A stretch of 64,000 nucleotides of DNA from Penicillium oxalicum (Eukaryota > Ascomycota > Eurotiomycetes > Eurotiales > Aspergillaceae), in contig NC_064654.1 of NCBI RefSeq assembly GCF_001723175.1, positions 868,001-932,000 on the forward strand. The letters are read 5' to 3'. This document shows, in pieces, positions 56,152 to 64,000 of this stretch. Every line of letters begins with the position of its first letter. Positions within the stretch are counted from its first letter, which is position 1. Below the pieces are notes generated by a model. The model was not told the origin of the DNA and did not search any database. It saw only the letters and a program-made list of their open reading frames with translations. Position numbers and translations under genes: made by a program.

Positions 56152-57332
56152 TCTAGTGCAGACCAGGCCCGGCTAGGTAGTGTCGACTGTGGTGGTAATA
56201 GTAGAAGAGGTAGAGCGGAAGTAGAAAGACGAGATCTGAAGGGGATTTAGAATGATTATCTCCTCGGGGACGGATGTAAAATGGCCGACGTCGAGGAAAG
56301 AAAGACCCGTAAGCTTCATCCAATTGTTGAGGCCCAGGTGGAATCCTTTATATGCATGACTCCATCACCATCATACGTTCGGGCTATCTCGACGCCATCG
56401 CGAGCTACTCCACACACTCACGACTGCCGGGCCGTGAACCGCGGAGCCGGTCACGTGGGGTTATACTCGTATACTTCATACGGGCCATCCGTGCGAACCG
56501 TCCTCTGATTTTTTTGGATTTTTTTTTTTGTAAAAGCAAAAGAGACATCTGACGCGACAATATGAGAATAGAATATTTTTCAAATCTCAGTCATTAGAGA
56601 TACATTGATTTTCAACGACTTAGAGACTGGCTTCCAGCGCCAGTAGTTGAGTGACCGAACCTCTGCGGGCCGGGCTGGAGATCTGGAAGCGACCCGGAAA
56701 GACGGACCGGCTGGTCATTTACACGACGAGAGTGGGGGTCCCCCAGAGAGCGCGCAGCATCTGTACTTGCGAGACATTCTTCTTCACGTCTATGCAAAAG
56801 GATTGAATTGAAAATCCCGTCATCATCAGTTTGTCAATTTGGAGCAAGCACTGATGTTCTTGTTTATCCTAACCAGCCAAAAGACGCGGGTAAATAATAG
56901 TGTCCGCTCGGCAGGCGTTTCTTAGCCTTTCACTGAAGAACCACCCGCCATTTCATCTACCCGTTATAAGGCATTCAATCGGATAAGCCGAAACAGGTAC
57001 GCAGATGGAATTAGGTAGGCAACCTCGAAACTCTTATTTGCTCGCAAGAGCGAGCTAACATCTACGGGACTTATGCTAAGCACAGAATATCGAACTGAAG
57101 GAAGCTCAATCGCATTCATAACCGCAATATACACAGTACAGATATCATGGGAATACAGTCGCTTGGGGAACAAGCACCATGTAGCGCAAAGCAAGAAAAA
57201 ATAATCCAAAAGTAGATGAGTCACGCGTGTGGGCTAAATATCAACTTCCCATGACCAGACGCCACCAATCGACCCCAGGCAACGGAAGACGGGGTATGGG
57301 GTTCAATTGACTTCCAGTTCCCTGGAACAACG
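56152..57332. other. Intergenic
   Basis: Contains the flavo-oxidase promoter and, at right, the 3' flank of the VTC gene. A T-run lies at 56518-56530. No coding region or RNA gene seen. Confidence 0.4.
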
Positions 57333-59812
57333 TCAAAGAACCTGCTGTTGGTTAAGACCATGAGCACCTCCGTGGTGCCACGAGGCAGAGTCGATGGCAC
57401 TGGTCGCCGTTGCGTTGAACTGATCAGGTAGGTGACCCTGGCCGCTGTGGTTCAAAGCGGATTTATACTGTAAAAAGAGCACGGAGATCAGCATTCGCAC
57501 AGAAGAGCCGGACGAAAAAGCCGTGCGTCAACTACGGAACATACCTTGAACACAAAGTTCAAAACAAGAGCAACAGCGAGGCCGACGCAAACCACGATCG
57601 GACCCAACATGTTGTCGAGGTCCTTTCCACTGCGCTGGCGAATGAGACGCGCGCGCTTCTCATACATGTACCAGCCCCAGGCGGCAGAGAAGATGGCGAA
57701 GAAGGTGTATACATAGGCCAGAGCAATGGCCACGCGGTTGTGCTTTCCGGCAGCATTATAAAGACCAAGCGATAGACTCGACAGAAGGATGCTGACGTGC
57801 AACCACTTGATGAAGGTACGCTGGTTAGCGAGCCACACTTTGCTTTCCACGCGGATGGGCCCTTGGTCCTTGATCCAAAACCCAGGGTGACGGACACCGG
57901 GCGGCAGAGAAACCACCTCTCGGCCGGTCCAGTTCTTGGAGTTGACTCCCAACGACTTCATGATAGCGGTGAAGCGGGAAGACGGTTCCTCGGGCTGCTC
58001 TTCCTCCTCTTCCTCTTCGGTGGCCGACGTGATGGTCGCAGGCTCACGGTGTGTTTGAGGCGCAACGGTGGAGATGCGACGCGGAGGTGGCTTCCTGGTG
58101 ATACTGACGGATGATGGCCGGCGCAACGCCGAGCGACTGCCAGACTCCCCCCATCGACCAAAGGGAGATGCGGAAAGTGGGCCTGCAGGGCTACCTGCGC
58201 CACCCATGAAACTACCCACAGCCATATCATCTTCTGCACGCTTGGCTAAGCGTTCTTGCTCCTCGTGGAATGCAGTCTCTGGATCACGTCGAATGTCGTT
58301 TTCGAGCTCACCGAGCCAGAAGGGGAAGCTATTCACGTGGTCCTCGAAAAGCTGAGCGACACCGTGAACAAATTTGGAAAAGCGTGGGGCGTCCTTGACC
58401 AAGTGCGAAGCCATCAAATCGTTCACCCACTCGACATCATGAGCCTTACCGCGTAGCTTGATTTCAAGCAAAGCGTGGGGGAAGCGAACAATCTCGCCCG
58501 TGCGGATGGCATCGAAGGGGTACGACATGCGCGAGTCGTCCAAATCGGTGCGGTGCCACTCGGAAGGTTCACGGCAAGGACGCTCACTGTCCAAAGAGTC
58601 TTCACGAATCAAGGCCAGGTTTGTGTCAAGAGAGATACGGATGCGGTCGTCACCGGGGATTTGGAATGCGGTGCGCGTGTAGTTGGCCCGCAGCATCGGC
58701 TGCAATTTGTGCTCCTTGATGAACGACTGCAATTCTTCCACGTGGTTCTTCAGGGTTTGAGCCTCGTTCGAACCCTCTCCCTCGTTCAGATCCTCCATAC
58801 GATGGACTTGTTTGTCTAGATGATACTCGTCATCCAAGAATTCCTTCACATGTTTCTCCTTGAGTTGCACTCTGATTTCCCGACTGTCATCGGCCTCGGT
58901 CACGATCTTCTTTTCCAAGTAGATTGGAGGCTTATCCTTGAGTTGTCCAGTCCAACGCAGCCTCAGCGAGCCTGCTTCAGAGGCACGGGCAACTTTCTGG
59001 TTGTAGAGATCGAACTGGGCGTTATCAAAGTAAAGGGAGGTGATGGTCGGGTCGTCTGATAGGCCGTCTAGGGTCTTTGCGCTTCCGGGATTGTAAATGA
59101 GGACCGGCAGACGACGCAAGATAAATGTCTTGACTTCCAGAACATTGTCAATGTGCACCCAGAACTTATACGACGAATAGGTATCGCGTCCAAAGCCACG
59201 TTCCGCCTCCTTCTGTTGCACATTATCCTGGCTCAGCGCCTCACGCACGAACGAGTACATCACCGACAAGCGGTGAACCAGAGGGGAGTAGTCTTCGGAA
59301 TTAAAGGGCGTTTGCGACAGGCGCACCTGCAACAGAGGCTTGACACGGTACCGAGCCCCGCGCTTGCGATCATGCTTCTTGGCGGCTTTGAGGAAACCCG
59401 TAAAGTTGATTCGGCTGTACTTTTCCAATTCACTGACTTCTTTCGTGATATTGTCCAGCTCCCGCAAGACCTCGGTGGCAATTGTGCGTTTTTCTTCGTC
59501 GCTCAAAGTGGGTTCCGCCTGGTCCGTGGCTGTGGCCAGTGGGCGAAGCTTGGCCTCGCACGCCGTGGTACGCTCGCGGAGCTGCTGCGAGGTTTCTGAC
59601 TGGAAGCCCGTGACTTTGTCCAGCTGCACGTTCAGCAATTCCTGCACAAAAGTCTCTTCATCCTGTTCCGTCCATTGGCTCTCATCCGAATCACTGGCGT
59701 CGTCGCCAGTGACATCATGCTCTCGCAAAAGCGTCTTCAGCTTGGCATAATCGATATATTTGCCCTTCCAGGGTGGGTAGACTGCGTTTCGCAGGGTTTT
59801 GCCGAACCTCAT
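57333..59812 (-). CDS. Vacuolar transporter chaperone subunit, Vtc2/3 type (SPX-VTC)
   Basis: Subunit of the VTC complex, which makes polyphosphate from ATP and translocates it into the vacuole under inositol-pyrophosphate control. Exons 57545-59812 and 57333-57467 join over a 77-bp intron to 800 residues. An SPX domain fills residues 1 to about 150 (MRFGKTLRNAVYPPWKGKYIDY; Lys-rich SRINFTGFLKAAKKHDR). The triphosphate-tunnel domain spans about 190-510, with FWVHIDN, YLEKKIV, and basic and acidic strands. A Ser/Pro/Glu linker is followed by three C-terminal helices (FIKWLHVSILLSSLSLGLYN onward). The YPPWKGKYIDYAKLK start resembles Vtc2/3 rather than Vtc4. If the last intron is retained, the frame ends within it after about 18 extra residues, giving a different short tail. 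Confidence 0.9.
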
Positions 59813-61229
59813 CCTGACGGTTCTTTCTTTTGTCGAATGAACCTAATCGGATTGTGGTGGGTCGTTGCTCACGCTGTGTAGCGCGGTATTCGTCGTGTTA
59901 CCAATATCGACCCCAGCAGTGAGTCGGAAGCAATTGCCTGCACCTCGAGAAATCCGGGCCCCAATTGAGAAACTTCGTTGTCTCTAGTGCTTGTAAGTCG
60001 TCGAAGCTTGTGTCAAAAATAAGACAACAAACGCAGAATTGGCGACTAAAGAAGTTTTCCCATCAGAGAAAAAGACATGCGACATGAACAGGCCCAGTGG
60101 GATGGCGTCAAGGCTCGCTGCACGTGCTCCTTGCAGTGGCTAGCTTTCGTCTACCGCTTGCAGACTGGGAGCCAATCAACGGAGTTGTTTCAATTAGCTT
60201 GAAGCGCAGCTCCAGGCTAGGTCCCGGACTAATCCTAATCCGGTATCACCGTTCTGGATCGTCCGACGGCCACTTCGGACGTTGTGGCCTGAGTGGCTTG
60301 CTGGGACATTGTGGGGCTCTATTGAAGCCTGAGGCTGCCAATTATGGGCCGAGGCCCGGCCCACGACCCTTGATGATGTCTTCTTACCGAGTGGGCTGCC
60401 CTCGTCTGCCGACAGCGGGTAAATAAATCTCTCGAAGCGAGATCAATTTTACAAACCGATTCTGTGCCAAAAGGATGGTTATCTCTCGAATCTTAGCTGG
60501 CGGTCATTTGAGTAGATAGCCGAATTGGCAAATGTACATCAGGTCTTGCAAACATGGTCCGCGCGGGCGTTCCGGGTGGGATAGCAAGGAATATGAAAAG
60601 CCATCCGCCACAAGAGACTAGTACAACTCTCCGTTAATCTTTTTTAAGAATGGTGAAATTCAAGGCACTCACAACAACGCCTGACAGAAAGGCTGTAAAT
60701 AGGTCCAGCGATTAGAGATGATATGTCAAAGACCCCTCCCCTCTTTCCTTCCACTCATTTCTCGTCCATATTTGTTTTCCAGGCGGTAAAGCGTACTATC
60801 TGATATTTACATTTATGAATGTCGCGCAAACGATTGGAGGCAGCCGATGCACGAAGAGCACTTCAATAGATCAATGGCTCTTGGGTCTCAGCTGAAAGTA
60901 GAAAAACTGTACAAGTCTTGCGAAAGTCAACGTACGCTATCCTAAGTCGTAGAACATCTCTCTCGGTGACAGTCCGTGGGGTTTTTTATACTAAAGCACA
61001 AGAGCCAATTAAATGTGGACAAGGTGTCACTGCGGTGGTGGTACCCACTCGGACGGCTTGATCAGCCGTCGAGGAATGGCACAAACGAGGACATGAGATG
61101 AAGTCCATACATCAAAGAGGAAAATCGAGAAAGCCTCTTCGCTGCTATACTGGAGCATACCAGTAGACAATAGCTATGAAATGCAGTTGTTAAGCAGGCT
61201 TGAACAAATCTTATGATGGCATGATATCT
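59813..61229. other. Intergenic, VTC promoter and flank
   Basis: The VTC promoter lies at the left. The rest has no recognisable gene; a GGGCC/GGCCC-rich patch with inverted character occurs at 60342-60362. Short frames are uninformative. Confidence 0.4.
60121..60126 (-). promoter_or_regulatory. CACGTG site upstream of VTC gene
   Basis: GCACGTGC sits about 310 bp upstream of the VTC start. CACGTG is the core bound by Pho4/PalcA, the phosphate-starvation activator that in yeast induces VTC genes. Functional status is inferred. Confidence 0.45.
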
Positions 61230-61839
61230 TCAAGACAAAACGACTTCAAGCATAAAAAGCCATTTCATACCGCCGCGCATACTGATGACACTTTCACAGT
61301 GCTGAAAAATCTCCGATTTAATATGCGGCAGTACAGCCCCCAGCCTCTTTTCTGAGACTACAACCTGCAATTGAGCATGAATCTGAAGGATCTTCCCCGC
61401 ATTCTGCCCCGTGCGCAGTAAGTACTTCTAATCATCAAGCATTTTGAGTGAAAGTAGGTTGTATTTGCTGCTCCTGAGTAGCACTTGGAAGTCAAAGAAT
61501 ACGGCTTATGAAACCTGACAAGTACAGATTTACTAGCCCAGATAAATACTCGATATCTGCATCACAGCGATGCAAAAATCCTGCTGAATTTCAACATGCC
61601 AGTCTGCCACAAGAAGTTTCGCATACTCACCCTGTCAGAGTCTCCCGGTGTAGGAGCTTCAATGCGGTCGAAACCCCTGGTTGTAGGCTGGTGTATGCAG
61701 ATAGGTCGAAGTTCTTCCGGACAGCTATACCGGCGCCCACTTTTTCCTTCTGAATAGCAGTGTAATCCAATTCGCCAGGATGTCTCTCTCTCTCTTCTCT
61801 GACTCTTCTGATTGCCGTCACCGTGCTTGAATCTGACAA
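61230..61839 (-). pseudogene. Exon-like orphan segments, family unknown
   Basis: Two minus-strand open pieces look like exons. The right one (about 61625-61832) follows an AATTGTCAG acceptor, has no ATG, reads charged then small-residue-rich (HPGELDYTAIQKEKVGAG, FDLSAYTSLQPGVS) and ends at a GTGAGT donor. The left one (61230-61427) follows a GATGATTAG acceptor, reads YLLRTGQNAGKI and stays open for 66 codons to a TGA. No first exon can be placed before the RTA1-like gene's stop at 62047, and the two pieces are not clearly joined (a third acceptor lies between). This may be a decayed gene or a chance pair; the plus strand also has a good GTAAGT donor at 61419. No function is assigned. Confidence 0.25.
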
Positions 61840-62046
61840 TTGGTTGATTCAGTTACATATAAAAATCGTGACCTACAGGGTATTATGAGGAGTCTTGGAG
61901 GTATATCAGAAACTCAGGCATAAACCATGTCTAAGTGGCGCTGCCAGAGCGATAATTGAGCCAGTCTAAATAATTTGCAGCGTAACATGCCGCTTGTACT
62001 CACGACTCACGTGTGACTAAAAGAAGATTTCTTGTAAGCTCTATCT

Positions 62047-63069
62047 CTAGGCCTTTGACCTCTGCGTTGAGTAGTCGTCATCCGTAGACATAAGCTGGAG
62101 TGCACTGTCCCGATGGGCATTCTCTCGGCCAAGAAAAGAGCCCGGGTAAGTGATCACCAACACAACACCAGCCAAGGCCATGAGACAGGCATCGAAAATA
62201 TATAAGAGGTATTCTCTCCGCATGATAAACCCATTGTTGCCCTCAACAAATTCAGCCACACGGAAGATTGATCGCACCAGAATCAGGAAGCAGGCAGCGT
62301 ACAAAGCCCACATGATGGATTCCCACTTCTTGTCAAGTTCCCTGGCATGTGAAATGTCTCGAGAATTCCTCTTTACGCGCCAGTGGAACACGGCCGACAC
62401 AATGACGAAAAACCCGAAGAAGAGAAGTTGGATCACGAGACCACCGATGACGATATTTGCACCCGTGTTCATCGCGGAGATTGATCCAGCGGCCATGTAT
62501 CCACCACCTTGAAAAATCGATGTTAGTTGATGAAAACGGCTTAAAGGGCATAGGGAAGGTCTACATACCACCGCATTGGAGAAGGAACGATATCACATCC
62601 CCGACCACGAATATCTTGGTCAGGTATCGAACGGACACAAGTGAGAACTGTTGACATTGGAGAGCTACAATGACTCTGCCGAGAGTCATATAGATTGAGG
62701 CGGCAAAAAGCGGCGGCGCGACGAGAATAAGCATGGTCTGAACGATGTATGGACCAAGAGCCTTGGTGTCAAAGTGTGAGAAGATACGGGCAATATAGCC
62801 CGCGCACTCAACTACAGTGGACGAATCAGAGTCAGCTTTCTAGAGCAATTTCAATCCGAGGCATATTCGAGTGCCGGACACATGGGATTCTCACAAAGTA
62901 GGCCGATGATGAATGGTACAAAGAAATAAGTACCATGGCGCCAGAGTCGAAGGCCGTGTGCAAAAGTGATCACCAAGAAGATGACTGCAAAAATGGCTGC
63001 CGCCACTATTGAAGGGGTGTAGCGGTATAGCGCGAAATCGATACCTCCGTCGCTGGTAGTGGTGGACAT
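62047..63069 (-). CDS. RTA1-like seven-transmembrane protein
   Basis: Member of the RTA1/Rsb1 lipid-translocating exporter-like family, fungal plasma-membrane proteins linked to sterol- or amphiphile-stress tolerance. Exons 62895-63069, 62569-62811 and 62047-62507 join to 292 residues. ATG 63069 (MSTTTSDGG) is preferred over an in-frame upstream GTG. About seven hydrophobic helices are seen, beginning PSIVAAAIFAVIFLVITF, and family motifs include GYIARIFSHFD at the first junction, LLVAPPLFAASIYM-like LILVAPPLFAASIYMTLGR, VGDVISFLLQCGGGG at the second junction, and RSIFRVAEFVEGNNG with the REYLLYIFDA segment, which is the most characteristic RTA1 block. The C-terminal tail is short, polar and Ser/Asp-rich. 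Introns are 83 and 61 bp. Confidence 0.93.
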
Positions 63070-64000
63070 AGTAGCGGCGGTCGGTAGGATGGGAATGAGC
63101 ACGGAGTGGGTGGAGTGGTGTTAAGCAGATGAGAGCAGACCACAAGATGGGGAAGAGACTTGATTTTGTATCAACTCCATATTTTCAGGAGAGCGATATC
63201 ATACTAAAATAGAAACTTAATTTTTCGCCTTCAACAGAAAATTTCCCTACAAATGGGCTTGCTATCGCCGAAAATGGAACAGAGCGAATGCGAGAATGCG
63301 AGAGTGCGAGAAAGCGAGAAAGCGCAATACGATAATACGAGCGGGACTTCGGGTTTCAGTGACGAAAAGATGCAAACTTTATTGGAGCCCCAGCGCCACA
63401 CCCGTGATTTTAGATTTGCACGGGACGGTCTTCTATGCTCTGCTCGACTCGATTTCCCTCGCAGCGTTTGAGTAGGTAATCCAGGAAGTCACTACAGAAC
63501 CGGATCGACCTGAAACAGATTCTGAATTTCACAGAGCTCAGCTATCTATTTAATATGCCGAAAATATCATATTTCAAAGAAAATACATAACTCTCTCTGT
63601 CATGCGAGAACGCTGTGTCCAATGTTTCCACGCTCTCAATGGTCTATCATACTCCTTTATCGACATGTTAGGCTGAGATAATGAGCGAAATCAAAGTAAG
63701 ATGACGGTCCGATTTCCACGAACAGCTGTGGAGACTTTGTCTGCGGATATCACCAGATGAGTGACAGCGTCCATTTAATCGCGATTTTGTTTCTCGCGTC
63801 AGGGCGTCCATACGTCTTTACCTGAGTGGAGCGGCCAATCAAGGGCCGGAGAAAGTTGGACCAGGAATGGAGTGATTCTCAGCCCTGTAGACAAAGTGGG
63901 CCTTCAATGACTATCGAGTACCGTTTCATCACTGTAGAAATTCACTGGAGGCAGCCAGATTTGCCTGTGGGGATTTTGTGGCTGTATAGACTATTCATAG
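63070..64000. other. Intergenic right end
   Basis: RTA1-like gene promoter, then sequence without a recognised gene. A degenerate 8-base repeat of GCGAGAAT/GCGAGAGT form runs from about 63286 to 63325. Confidence 0.4.

Overview
The window is chromosomal DNA of a filamentous ascomycete, most likely an Aspergillus/Penicillium-type Eurotiales species. Genes are broken by short GT-AG introns (about 55-200 bp), promoters carry CT-rich leaders, and the protein set is typical of that group: SepB, an RTA1-like protein, a GPI-anchored Ser/Thr-rich wall protein, a single-chain NADH-type glutamate synthase and an amadoriase-like oxidase. I see no intact transposon, CRISPR array, viral gene or obvious biosynthetic cluster. 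Exon structures below were assembled by hand from splice signals, reading phase and family conservation.

Layout. 0-14.7 kb: 5' end of a small unknown gene (minus), GTP/GDP carrier ggc1 (plus, seven exons), a 49-codon ORF, intronless cytosolic Hsp70 (minus) with a heat-shock-element array, 3.8 kb without genes, an OPT-family transporter (plus) and the H2A.Z chaperone Chz1 (plus). 15.9-27 kb: Golgi SNARE Bet1 (plus), APC/C subunit Apc15/Mnd2 (minus), a long GPI-anchored protein built on fifty 18-bp repeats (plus), then an acidic poly-Glu reading frame interrupted inside a GAA microsatellite (minus). 27.4-34.1 kb: the glutamate synthase gene gltA (minus), which carries a one-base frameshift. 34.1-40.7 kb: 6.6 kb without a recognisable gene.

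40.7-64 kb: divergent pair emi1 (minus) and yme2 (plus), both mitochondrial; a P450-fold gene lacking the heme-ligand cysteine (plus); a DUF2358-like gene (minus); sepB/CTF4 (minus); an IlvD/Edd dehydratase (minus) whose first splice junction is out of frame by one base; a fructosyl-amine/sarcosine-oxidase-type flavoenzyme with a PTS1-like tail (minus); a Vtc2/3-type SPX-VTC polyphosphate polymerase subunit (minus); an exon-like orphan segment; and an RTA1-like seven-helix protein (minus).

The genes are mostly housekeeping and not co-functional, except the emi1-yme2 pair, which shares a 240-bp promoter. The points most worth a second look are the one-base lesions in short G/C runs of gltA and the dehydratase (mutation or assembly error), the Cys-less P450, the nested higher-order repeat in the wall protein, the interrupted poly-Glu frame and a 30-bp-stem hairpin beside it.
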